The notes under the pieces were generated by a model that was not told where the DNA came from, did no database searches, and saw nothing but the letters and a program-made list of their open reading frames with translations. A DNA stretch of 40,179 nt from Verrucomicrobia subdivision 6 bacterium BACL9 MAG-120507-bin52 (GTDB lineage Bacteria; Verrucomicrobiota; Verrucomicrobiia; Methylacidiphilales; Verrucolacustridaceae): positions 1-40,179 of the forward strand of contig LIBO01000001.1 in NCBI GenBank assembly GCA_001438005.1, read 5' to 3'. How positions within the stretch are numbered: the first letter of the stretch is position 1; the number at the start of each line of letters is the position of its first letter. A program made the translations under genes and the position numbers. Below are positions 31,440-38,442 of the stretch, one piece after another.

Positions 31440-31721
31440 ATGAATCGATTTCACGTTCATAAAGGGGATGAGGTTGTGGTGATCAGCGGCTCGCAAAAGG
31501 GGCGTAAGGGGAGGATTCTGGAGGTGAAGACCGACTCCTTCCGCGCGCTGATTGAGGGAGTGAATCTAATCAAGAAGCATGTGCGTCCGACCCAGGACAA
31601 TCCCAAGGGCGGCGTGATGGAGCGGGAAGGCACGATTCATATTTCCAACCTGCGGTTAGTCAATCGTCCGAAGGCCGCTCGCACGGAGAAAAAGAAAAAG
31701 GAAAGTAAGAGAAAGAAGTAG
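31440..31721 (+). CDS. rplX: 50S ribosomal protein L24
   Basis: 93 residues. It has an N-terminal KOW motif (HKGDEVVVISGSQKGRKGRI) and GVNLIKKHVRPTQDNPKGGV, then HISNLRLV. The C-terminal 18 residues are almost all Lys, Arg, Glu and Ser. L24 helps start 50S assembly. It lacks the second half of the longer L24 of E. coli (104) but is complete for a short type. The gap to rplE is 3 bp. Confidence 0.96.
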   Translation: MNRFHVHKGDEVVVISGSQKGRKGRILEVKTDSFRALIEGVNLIKKHVRPTQDNPKGGVMEREGTIHISNLRLVNRPKAARTEKKKKESKRKK

Positions 31722-31724
31722 GCC

Positions 31725-32333
31725 ATGGAAAACGACCTAAAAGTTCATTATTTGAAAAGTGTCGTGCCCGCGATGATGAAAAATCGTGGCTACGTCAATC
31801 TTCACCAAGTTCCGAAACTGGAAAAAATTGTTTTGAACTGCTCCGTGGGTTCGCTGACCGATATCAAGGTGGCGCTGGAGGATGCGGTGCATGATCTGAC
31901 GATGATCACGGGGCAAAAGCCCATCAAGACAAAGTCGAAAAAGAGCATATCGAACTTCAACCTCCGCCTGCATCAGGAGATTGGGTGCAAGGTGACCTTA
32001 CGGGGCAAGATCATGTATGATTTTCTTCTTCGTTTTATTCGAGCCGCACTGCCCCGGATCCGTGACTTTCGCGGTATTCCGAACGGTGGTTTTGATGGTC
32101 GGGGCGGCTATACCTTGGGAGTCAAGGATCACTCGATTTTCCCTGAGATCGAAATTGACCGAGTGAAAAGAAATCTGGGCTTTGATGTCACTTTTGTGAC
32201 TTCGGGCAAAGACCGGGAGGAAACTCGGGAAATGCTTTCTTTGATGGGAATGCCTTTCATCGTGAGAACCCAAGACGCCGCCAAGACCGGCAATAAGGAG
32301 ACGACAGATGGCCAAGAAGTGTTGGCGGCTTAA
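31725..32333 (+). CDS. rplE: 50S ribosomal protein L5
   Basis: 202 residues, about 20 longer than usual. The core shows KSISNFNLRLHQEIGCKVTLRG (in part FNLRLHQEIGCKVTLRG), MYDFLLRFIRAALPRIRDFRG, GGYTLGVKDHSIFPEI and the C-terminal LLSLMGMPF-like MLSLMGMPF. The extra C-terminal tail runs 26 bp into rpsN. L5 holds 5S rRNA and touches the P-site tRNA. The overlap with rpsN is longer than the ATGA overlaps seen elsewhere in the block. Confidence 0.96.
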   Translation: MENDLKVHYLKSVVPAMMKNRGYVNLHQVPKLEKIVLNCSVGSLTDIKVALEDAVHDLTMITGQKPIKTKSKKSISNFNLRLHQEIGCKVTLRGKIMYDFLLRFIRAALPRIRDFRGIPNGGFDGRGGYTLGVKDHSIFPEIEIDRVKRNLGFDVTFVTSGKDREETREMLSLMGMPFIVRTQDAAKTGNKETTDGQEVLAA

Positions 32334-32493
32334 GCAGAAAAAGACCCCTAAGTTTTCGACCCGGAAATACAACCGGTGTTCGATTACTGGACGGCGTCGT
32401 AGTTATATTCGTCGCTTTGGAGTGAGTCGTATCCAATTTCGCGAGATGGCGCTCCGCGGTGAAGCGCCGGGCGTGACGAAAGCGAGCTGGTAG
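32308..32493 (+). CDS. rpsN: 30S ribosomal protein S14, 61-residue form without zinc site
   Basis: 61 residues, the size of the zinc-binding short S14. It starts with ATG at 32308, 7 nt after AAGGAG (32295-32300), inside the end of rplE. Of the four zinc cysteines only the first is kept (C24 in NRCSITGR); the others are T27, S40 and Q43. The motif RCxxTGR...FGxSRIxxRE matches the zinc-free E. coli S14 while the size stays short. It ends with GEAPGVTKASW as in other S14s. S14 is a 30S head protein bound late in assembly. Confidence 0.96.
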   Translation: MAKKCWRLKQKKTPKFSTRKYNRCSITGRRRSYIRRFGVSRIQFREMALRGEAPGVTKASW

Positions 32494-32496
32494 TTT

Positions 32497-32895
32497 ATGG
32501 TGACGGACCCTCTAGCTGATTTCCTGACGCAGATCCGAAATGCCTCGACCGCAGGGTTGAAGACGGTCAAGGCGAAGCACTCGAAGATGCGGGGCAGCGT
32601 CTTATCCATTCTGAAAAAGGAAGGTTTCATCGAGGACTTCGAGTTAAAGAAAGACGGAGAGCACACGGATTTTCATATTGCGATGAAAACGGGAACGGTT
32701 CGAAGTGGGAAGGCGATTACTTGCATCCGTCGCTTGTCGAAACCTGGTTTACGGCGCTATGTGGGGGCCAAAGAGATTCCGAGGTATTTAGGCGGTTTAG
32801 GTGTTTCGATCCTATCTACCCCGAAGGGTGTGATGTCAGGGGAAGAGGCCAAGAAGCAAAATGTAGGCGGGGAGTTGCTCCTCGTGGTTTGGTAA
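32497..32895 (+). CDS. rpsH: 30S ribosomal protein S8
   Basis: 132 residues, normal length. It contains DPLADFLTQIRNAS, HSKMRGSVLSILKKEGFI, ITCIRRLSKPGLRRYV and the C-terminal GVSILSTPKGVMSGEEAKKQNVGGELL. S8 organises the 16S rRNA central domain and in E. coli represses the spc operon by binding near the rplE start. The start at 32497 lies 3 bp after rpsN. Confidence 0.97.
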   Translation: MVTDPLADFLTQIRNASTAGLKTVKAKHSKMRGSVLSILKKEGFIEDFELKKDGEHTDFHIAMKTGTVRSGKAITCIRRLSKPGLRRYVGAKEIPRYLGGLGVSILSTPKGVMSGEEAKKQNVGGELLLVVW

Positions 32896-32896
32896 T

Positions 32897-33445
32897 ATGT
32901 CCCGCGTAGGCAATCAACCCGTTTTGGTCCCCGCCAACGTCAAAGTGGCGATGCAGGGGAGAAATCTCAAGGCGGAGGGACCGAAGGGGAAGCTCTCCTT
33001 GGACCTGCCCCCGATGATCAGTGCGACCTTGGATGCAGGAAAAATTCAACTCACGCGGGACAATGAGGAGCGGATGGCGCGCTCGTTGCACGGCTTGACT
33101 CGCAGTCTGGTACAAAATGTGGTGACGGGAGTGAGCGTAGGGTACAGCAAGAATTTAGAAATTCATGGCGTTGGTTTTAAGGCCAATGTTCAAGGCAAAA
33201 AACTGGTTCTGAATTTAGGGAAATCCCATCCGATCGAGTATCCGCTGCCCGCCGAAATTAAGGTTACGGTAACGGACAATACTCGTCTCCTGGTGGAAGG
33301 TTCCGACAAGCAGCTTGTTGGGGCAGTTTGTGCAGATATTCGTGGATATGCTCCTCCGGAACCGTACAAGGGCAAAGGGGTGCGTTACGCGGGCGAAACG
33401 ATCCGCCGAAAGGAAGGCAAGACTGCGCAAAGCAAGTCTGCCTAA
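32897..33445 (+). CDS. rplF: 50S ribosomal protein L6
   Basis: 182 residues. It starts MSRVGNQPVLVPANVKV and shows the two repeated L6 folds, with LHGLTRSLVQNVVTGVSVGYSK, LEIHGVGFKANVQGKKL and the conserved end PEPYKGKGVRYAGETIRRKEGK. L6 lies near the sarcin-ricin loop. A 1-bp gap separates it from rpsH. Confidence 0.97.
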   Translation: MSRVGNQPVLVPANVKVAMQGRNLKAEGPKGKLSLDLPPMISATLDAGKIQLTRDNEERMARSLHGLTRSLVQNVVTGVSVGYSKNLEIHGVGFKANVQGKKLVLNLGKSHPIEYPLPAEIKVTVTDNTRLLVEGSDKQLVGAVCADIRGYAPPEPYKGKGVRYAGETIRRKEGKTAQSKSA

Positions 33446-33454
33446 TACTTATCT

Positions 33455-33820
33455 ATGCCGAATCCATCCAAATTACGTCGGGAGCGACGAGTTCGAATCC
33501 ACAAAAGGATTCGCCTTCGTCTCCGTGGTGACGCAACGAAGCCACGTCTTTGCGTATCTTTCAGTGGCAAAAATATTTACGCTCAAGTCGTTGATGATAG
33601 TGCCGGAAAGACTTTAGCTTCCGTTTCGACTTTGGAAGAGTCCCTGATGAAAGGGATTCGGGCAAACGTGGCCGGCGCGGCCAAAATGGGCAAAGAGGTA
33701 GCCGAGCGTGCCTCGAAAAAAGGAATTTCCGCTGTGGTGTTCGATCGCGGCGGCTTTTTGTATCATGGTAAGGTGAAAGCCTTTGCCGAGGCGGCTCGGC
33801 AAGCTGGCTTAAAATTCTAA
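33455..33820 (+). CDS. rplR: 50S ribosomal protein L18
   Basis: 121 residues. It contains KRIRLRLRGDATKPRLCVSFS, NIYAQVVDDSAGKTLASVST and the end VVFDRGGFLYHGKVKAFAEAARQAGL, as in other L18s. L18 binds 5S rRNA with L5. The basic N-terminus is of normal size. It is followed by rpsE after 12 bp. Confidence 0.97.
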   Translation: MPNPSKLRRERRVRIHKRIRLRLRGDATKPRLCVSFSGKNIYAQVVDDSAGKTLASVSTLEESLMKGIRANVAGAAKMGKEVAERASKKGISAVVFDRGGFLYHGKVKAFAEAARQAGLKF

Positions 33821-33832
33821 GAGGTATAAGGA

Positions 33833-34465
33833 ATGAGCGAAGTAACCCCCACTGTTGAAGAACCTATCCTTCCCGCGGAAGTGATTACAGAAAAAGCGTT
33901 TTCCAAGACGTCTGAATTCATTCCGAAGTCGGAACCGACCACCAATCGGCGGGAGCGAACACGGACGCCTTCCGATATGTTTGAGAAGGTCGTCTTTGTG
34001 AATCGTTGTGCCAAGGTGGTCAAGGGCGGTCGCCGTTTTAGTTTTAGCGCGCTTCTGGTGGTTGGAGACAAAAAGGGGAAGGTGGGGGTTGGTTTTGGGA
34101 AAGCGCGAGAGGTGTCGGAGGCCATCCGCAAGGGGACCGAAAACGCCAAGAAGAATCTTTTTGCCTATAACATTGGACCCAGCACGTTGCCCCATGAAGT
34201 GAATGGCTCGTTTGGAGGAGGTCGTGTTCTCCTTCGCCCTGCTTCCCTCGGAACGGGGCTCATCGCAGGGGGTGGTGTTCGGTCTGTCTTAGAGGCAGCC
34301 GGGGTCAAAGATGTTTTGGCGAAATCGATGGGATCGAGTAACGCGGCCAACGTGGTGAAGGCTACGGTGGATGCTCTGTCGAAATTACGCACGAGAACCC
34401 AGATTTTTGAGCTGCGGGGCAAAAAGCGTCCGCCAAGGCCAGCGGCAGTTGAGGTGTCCTCATGA
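33833..34465 (+). CDS. rpsE: 30S ribosomal protein S5 with extended N-terminus
   Basis: 210 residues against about 166 in E. coli. The core from about residue 49 (FEKVVFVNRCAKVVKGGRRFSF) is standard: GDKKGKVGVGFGKAREV, GGGRVLLRPASLGTGLIAGG, and NAANVVKATVDAL. The first 48 residues are acidic and Thr/Pro/Glu-rich and not part of the usual fold. S5 helps form the mRNA entry and affects accuracy. In many bacteria rpmD (L30) follows; here rplO starts inside the rpsE stop (ATGA), so rpmD is absent from this place. Confidence 0.97.
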   Translation: MSEVTPTVEEPILPAEVITEKAFSKTSEFIPKSEPTTNRRERTRTPSDMFEKVVFVNRCAKVVKGGRRFSFSALLVVGDKKGKVGVGFGKAREVSEAIRKGTENAKKNLFAYNIGPSTLPHEVNGSFGGGRVLLRPASLGTGLIAGGGVRSVLEAAGVKDVLAKSMGSSNAANVVKATVDALSKLRTRTQIFELRGKKRPPRPAAVEVSS

Positions 34466-34908
34466 GCACGACAGTTCCTCGGCCCGGAGCGCGGCATCGG
34501 CGCAAGCGCCTTGGTTCGGGCGAGAGCTCGGGTAAAGGAAAGACGTCAGGTAAAGGGCACAAAGGGCAGAAAGCGCGTTCGGGCGGTAGTTTGCGGCTCG
34601 GATTCGAAGGAGGACAGATGCCTTTGATTCGTCGGATTCCGAAGCGTGGCTTCAACAATGCGGTCTTCACGCAGAGGTTCGCGCCGGTGAATTTGAACAG
34701 CCTAGATCTTTTCTCGGACGGGGCGAAAGTGGATGAGGCCGCCTTGCGTCAGGTGGGATTGGTCAAGGGGGATTGGGCGGGCATTAAGATTCTTGGTGGT
34801 GGAAAACTGAAACCTAAAAATCTGATCCTTGAAGTGCACGCGGCCAGCGGTTCGGCCAAAAGCGCTCTTGAGGCAGCGGGTGCCAAAGTCACCCTGCTGA
34901 AGTCATAG
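34462..34908 (+). CDS. rplO: 50S ribosomal protein L15
   Basis: 148 residues. It contains RKRLGSGESSGKGKTSGKGHKGQKARSG (in parts RKRLGSGESSGKGKTSGKGH and GQKARSGG), EGGQMPLIRRIPKRGF and the C-terminal ASGSAKSALEAAGAKV. L15 is a late 50S assembly protein next to secY in most bacteria. Its ATG overlaps the rpsE stop. The 24-nt gap to secY holds a T7 run. Confidence 0.97.
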   Translation: MSTTVPRPGARHRRKRLGSGESSGKGKTSGKGHKGQKARSGGSLRLGFEGGQMPLIRRIPKRGFNNAVFTQRFAPVNLNSLDLFSDGAKVDEAALRQVGLVKGDWAGIKILGGGKLKPKNLILEVHAASGSAKSALEAAGAKVTLLKS

Positions 34909-34932
34909 TCCGGCCAAGGGTTTTTTTGGGCC

Positions 34933-36426
34933 ATGCTCCACGCCCTCTTTAACTGTTTCAAGATTCCGGAACTCCGGCATCGGATTATTTTTACCCTTGC
35001 CCTCATTGTGGTGGTTCGGATCGGGGCATCGATCCCGTGTCCTGGGATCAATCCTTTGGTTTTGGGTGAATTTTTTCGTCAGGTAGTCGACCAGCAGGAT
35101 CAGGGAAGTGTCATTGGGCTTTTCAACCTCTTCAGCGGGGGTGCGCTGGAAAATTGCGCAATCTTTTCCTTAACGATCATGCCTTACATCAGTGCCAGCA
35201 TTGTCATGCAGTTGGCGACAGGGGTGATCCCTTCGCTCGGTAAGTTGGTTCGGGAGGAGGGTGGGCGTCAAAAAATTACACAGTACACAAGGTTCGGCAC
35301 GTTGGTTCTCTGTGTCGTGCAGGGGTACTTGTTGGCGACCAGCTTTGAGAATCCTACACAAATTCCGATCTTTTCTGGCATCGATCAAGTTATCCAAAAG
35401 TTGGGGCCTTTGGTTCCCGAACCAGGAATCGCCTTCCGTGCCATGACAGTGATTACCCTTACGGCGGGAACGATGCTGTTAATGTGGATTGGAGAGCAGG
35501 TAACTGAGAAGGGGATCGGAAACGGCATTTCGCTCGTCATTACGGTCGGAATTGTCGCACGTTTACCGGCGGCTCTGGTGGCGGGCTGGCAGGTGTTTGT
35601 TCCTCCGGCGGGCAGTGGTCGTGAACCCATCAGCCCTTTCATCTTGTTCCTTTTGCTGGCGTTTCTCTTTGTGGTCATTGCCTCCACGATTGCGCTGACG
35701 CAGGCGCTGCGGAAGGTCAGTGTTCAGTATGCGAAACAGGTGCGCGGCAATCGGGTGTATGGAGGCCAGACCTCCTTTTTGCCTTTGAAGGTGAACTATG
35801 CCGGAGTGATGCCGATCATCTTTGCCAATGCGATCCTGCTCTTTCCGGCAAGCATCATTGGATTTCTTTTCCCCGGCTCACCCACCGCGAATCGGATTGC
35901 AGCCGCTTTGGCCACCGGGACACTTCATTATGTTTTGTACGCGGGAATGATCTTTTTCTTCTCCTACTTCTGGGTGGCGATGGTCTTCAATCCAATCCAG
36001 ATTGCGGACGACATGAAGCGGCATGGTGGTTTTATCCCTGGAATTCGACCCGGGGAAACGACGGCGCAGTTTTTGGATTATGCAATGACGCGTCTCACGT
36101 TTGCCGGAGCGATTTTTCTCACGGCCTTGGCAGTGTTACCAATGTTGGTTCAGAATTTTCTTGGGGTACCGAGCATCACGGCACAATTCTTCGGGGGCAC
36201 CGGATTACTGATCATCGTTGGCGTGATGTTGGATACGATGCGCCAAGCGGAGACCTATCTTCTGCAGAGACACTACGACGGGTTTTTGAAGAAGGGTCGA
36301 ATCAAAGGCCGGACCTCGGGCAGTGTGGGCGGAACGGCGCAGACGATTTCGGAGCGGCAAATCGCTTGGCTATTGGTTTTGATCGCGATTATCGCTTTGG
36401 GCGGAATCGTGCTGTCGCTGCGATAG
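34933..36426 (+). CDS. secY: preprotein translocase subunit SecY with extra C-terminal helix
   Basis: 497 residues against about 430-445 usually. The ten-helix channel is recognisable: N-terminal FKIPELRHRIIFTL, SGGALENCAIFSLTIMPYISASI (plug and helix 2), EQVTEKGIGNGISL, VQYAKQVRG, and GRIKGR, where typical SecYs end. A further 37 residues follow (about 461-497), with a hydrophobic run of about 21 residues (QIAWLLVLIAIIALGGIVLS) that looks like an eleventh membrane helix. The loop before helix 6 is also somewhat long, with Pro/Gly. SecY forms the protein-conducting channel with the SecE encoded at 10853. adk does not follow; map does. Confidence 0.97.
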   Translation: MLHALFNCFKIPELRHRIIFTLALIVVVRIGASIPCPGINPLVLGEFFRQVVDQQDQGSVIGLFNLFSGGALENCAIFSLTIMPYISASIVMQLATGVIPSLGKLVREEGGRQKITQYTRFGTLVLCVVQGYLLATSFENPTQIPIFSGIDQVIQKLGPLVPEPGIAFRAMTVITLTAGTMLLMWIGEQVTEKGIGNGISLVITVGIVARLPAALVAGWQVFVPPAGSGREPISPFILFLLLAFLFVVIASTIALTQALRKVSVQYAKQVRGNRVYGGQTSFLPLKVNYAGVMPIIFANAILLFPASIIGFLFPGSPTANRIAAALATGTLHYVLYAGMIFFFSYFWVAMVFNPIQIADDMKRHGGFIPGIRPGETTAQFLDYAMTRLTFAGAIFLTALAVLPMLVQNFLGVPSITAQFFGGTGLLIIVGVMLDTMRQAETYLLQRHYDGFLKKGRIKGRTSGSVGGTAQTISERQIAWLLVLIAIIALGGIVLSLR

Positions 36427-36439
36427 GGCCCCTCGGGCC

Positions 36440-37240
36440 ATGCCCACAATTCCGATTAAGGACGCCGCCGGGATCGCTGGTATGCGCGCCAGTTGCCGGT
36501 TGGCGCGGATGATTTTAGAGGAGCTGGTCAACCGACTGGAGCCAGGGCGAACCACCGGGGAGGTCGATCGGTGGGCCGGGGAGGTCATCGCGAAGAGTGG
36601 AGCAAGGAGTGCTTTTCTTGGGTACCGAAAATTCCCCGGGCAGCTGTGTATTTCGGTAAATGAGGAGGTGGTTCATGGAATCGGTGGCTCCCGTCGATTG
36701 GCCTATGGGGATGTGGTGAAGTTGGATGTGGGAATTATTTTAGACAACTGGGTTGGGGACACGGCCACCACTGTGGGAATTGGGGCGATCACACCCTCGA
36801 GGCAGCGTCTTTTAGAGAGGACGGAAGCCGCGCTCTTGGCGGGTATCGCGGCCGCTCGGGGAGGCAACAAGCTGGGGGAGATATGTCAGGCGGTGGAAAG
36901 TACGGTAAGGAAGGCGGGATACAGTGTGGTGAAGGAGTTTGTCGGGCATGGGGTGGGGCGAAAACTTCACGAAGAACCCCAAATTCCAAATTTCGGAAAA
37001 GCAAATTCCGGTCCTGTTCTTCGTCCTGGGATGACCTTAGCGATTGAGCCGATGGTGAATGAGGGCACTGAGGAAATTCGAATTTTAAAAGATGGTTGGA
37101 CTGCGGTGACGGCCGATCGAAGGGATTCCGCCCACTTTGAACATGTGGTTTTAGTGACCGAGGGGGATCCTGAAATCTTAACAACATCTCCATCAGCAGG
37201 TTGCGACACAAAGGCAGTCGCATCTGTATCGACAAGCTAA
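36440..37240 (+). CDS. map: methionine aminopeptidase type I
   Basis: 266 residues. The five metal ligands are visible: D96 (KLDVGI), D107 (GDTATT), H170 (VGHGVGR), E203 (AIEPMV) and E234 (AHFEHVV). The substrate His is H79 in NEEVVHGI, and H177 is also in place. It removes the initiator methionine from new proteins. No N-terminal zinc-finger extension is present. The last 20 residues are a loose Ser/Thr/Ala tail. infA, the usual next gene, is missing: an 88-nt AT-rich gap leads to rpmJ. Confidence 0.96.
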   Translation: MPTIPIKDAAGIAGMRASCRLARMILEELVNRLEPGRTTGEVDRWAGEVIAKSGARSAFLGYRKFPGQLCISVNEEVVHGIGGSRRLAYGDVVKLDVGIILDNWVGDTATTVGIGAITPSRQRLLERTEAALLAGIAAARGGNKLGEICQAVESTVRKAGYSVVKEFVGHGVGRKLHEEPQIPNFGKANSGPVLRPGMTLAIEPMVNEGTEEIRILKDGWTAVTADRRDSAHFEHVVLVTEGDPEILTTSPSAGCDTKAVASVSTS

Positions 37241-37282
37241 AAGGGCAGGAAATCAGTGCAGATATCTTTGAGAGAAAAGGGC

Positions 37283-37311
37283 TTGCCTAGATCATACTAG
37301 TTCGATAATAT
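37283..37311 (+). promoter_or_regulatory. likely promoter for rpmJ-rpsM-rpsK-rpsD-rpoA
   Basis: TTGCCT (37283-37288) and TAATAT (37306-37311) are spaced by exactly 17 bp, each matching four of six sigma-70 consensus bases; an overlapping GATAAT at 37304 is an alternative -10 with a short 15-bp spacer. It lies in the AT-rich 88-nt gap after map. Transcription would begin about 37318, only some 10 nt before the rpmJ ATG, which has no Shine-Dalgarno. Confidence 0.5.
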
Positions 37312-37328
37312 TTCAGACTATTTATTCT

Positions 37329-37445
37329 ATGAGAGTACGAGCATCTGTGAAACGTCGCACGAGTGACTGCCAAGTGGTACGTCGTCGCGGTCGTATCTAT
37401 ATCATCAACAAAAAGAACCCGCGGTTGAAGCAGAGGCAGGGATAA
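37329..37445 (+). CDS. rpmJ: 50S ribosomal protein L36 without zinc site
   Basis: 38 residues, ATG at 37329, stop TAA 37443-37445. It starts MRVRASVKRR and ends NPRLKQRQG, both standard for L36. The usual zinc set of three Cys and one His is lost except C14: position 11 is Thr, position 27 Asn, and the His near 32-33 is Leu. The middle segment CQVVRRRGRIYIINKKNPR resembles the zinc-free L36 type of E. coli (YkgO) and the chlamydial form. L36 fits into 23S rRNA near the GTPase centre. It is 3 bp before rpsM. Confidence 0.96.
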   Translation: MRVRASVKRRTSDCQVVRRRGRIYIINKKNPRLKQRQG

Positions 37446-37448
37446 AGT

Positions 37449-37844
37449 ATGCCGCGTGTTTTAGGTGTGGATATTCCCGGGGAAAAGAGGGCTGAGTTTA
37501 GTCTTCGTTATGTCTATGGATTGGGCGCCACGCGGGCGCGGCAAGTGGTCGAGGAAGCAGAAATTCCGACAGATTTACGAGCCAAAGATTTAACCGATCA
37601 GCAGATCAATCGGATTATCGGAGTGATTCAACGGAATCGTTTTTTGATCGAGGGAGATTTACGGCGAGACACGCAGCAGAATTTGAAGCGGCTGCAAACG
37701 ATCAACTGTTATCGCGGGATTCGGCATCGCAAAGGTTTGCCCGTCCGTGGACAACGGACCTCGACCAATGCCCGTACCCGTAAGGGACCGAGAAAGACGG
37801 TGGGTGTGATCCGTAGTAAGGACACGAAAGCGGCCAAGACCTAA
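37449..37844 (+). CDS. rpsM: 30S ribosomal protein S13
   Basis: 131 residues. It has VLGVDIPGEKRAEFSLRYVYGLG, a helix-two-turn-helix region, then NCYRGIRHRKGLPVRGQRTSTNARTRKGPRKTV (in parts YRGIRHRKGLPVRGQRT and NARTRKGPRKTV), the conserved C-terminus, followed by a short Lys-rich tail. S13 links the head to the 50S and to the P-site tRNA. It is second in the alpha-like unit after rpmJ. Confidence 0.97.
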   Translation: MPRVLGVDIPGEKRAEFSLRYVYGLGATRARQVVEEAEIPTDLRAKDLTDQQINRIIGVIQRNRFLIEGDLRRDTQQNLKRLQTINCYRGIRHRKGLPVRGQRTSTNARTRKGPRKTVGVIRSKDTKAAKT

Positions 37845-37849
37845 ATCGT

Positions 37850-38431
37850 ATGAGCGAGAACGAAAAAAAGCCTGACCCGAAACCTACCGCCCAGCCCGAG
37901 GCCAAGGCCAAGGGCCCTGCCCCCGAGGGTGGTAAATCGAAAAAGCCAAAAGGCAGCAAGCCTTCGGGTGGAGGGAAAGACGGCGCGAAAAAAGAGGAGG
38001 TGATCCTCGCTCCCGAAAGCCTGACTTTGGATGGTTTGGAGGATGCATCGAAGATCAAGATTCCGAAGATCAAAGGTGCGAAGCAGATTCAGAATGGTGT
38101 GGCGCATATTTTGGCGACCTTCAACAACACGGTCGTTTCGATTACGGATTTGAAGGGAAATGTGATTGCTTGGTCGAGCGCGGGGAAAATGGGTTTTCGG
38201 GGTTCGAAAAAGTCGACCGCTTATGTGGCTCAAGTGGTAGCCCAGGATGCCAGTCGCCAAGCGATGGCGCACGGTTTGAAGGAAGTGGAAGTGCGGGTCA
38301 AGGGACCAGGCATGGGTCGGGAATCGGCCGTGCGGGCGCTGCAGGCGGTTGGCTTGGAGGTGAGTATGATTCGGGACGTGACCCCTGTTCCCCACAACGG
38401 ATGTCGGATGCGCAAGGCGAGAAGGGTTTAA
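37850..38431 (+). CDS. rpsK: 30S ribosomal protein S11 with long N-terminal extension
   Basis: 193 residues against about 128. The core from about residue 75 is normal: GVAHILATFNNTVVSITD (83-100), GFRGSKKSTAYVAQVVAQ, VKGPGMGRESAVRAL and the end HNGCRMRKARRV. The first 70 or so residues are a Lys/Pro/Gly-rich low-complexity extension followed by a short acidic-hydrophobic part (EEVILAPESLTLDGLED). The start is supported because rpsM ends only 5 bp upstream and no better start lies nearer the core with a ribosome binding site. S11 lines the mRNA exit on the platform. Confidence 0.95.
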   Translation: MSENEKKPDPKPTAQPEAKAKGPAPEGGKSKKPKGSKPSGGGKDGAKKEEVILAPESLTLDGLEDASKIKIPKIKGAKQIQNGVAHILATFNNTVVSITDLKGNVIAWSSAGKMGFRGSKKSTAYVAQVVAQDASRQAMAHGLKEVEVRVKGPGMGRESAVRALQAVGLEVSMIRDVTPVPHNGCRMRKARRV

Positions 38432-38442
38432 AGGATAATTTT

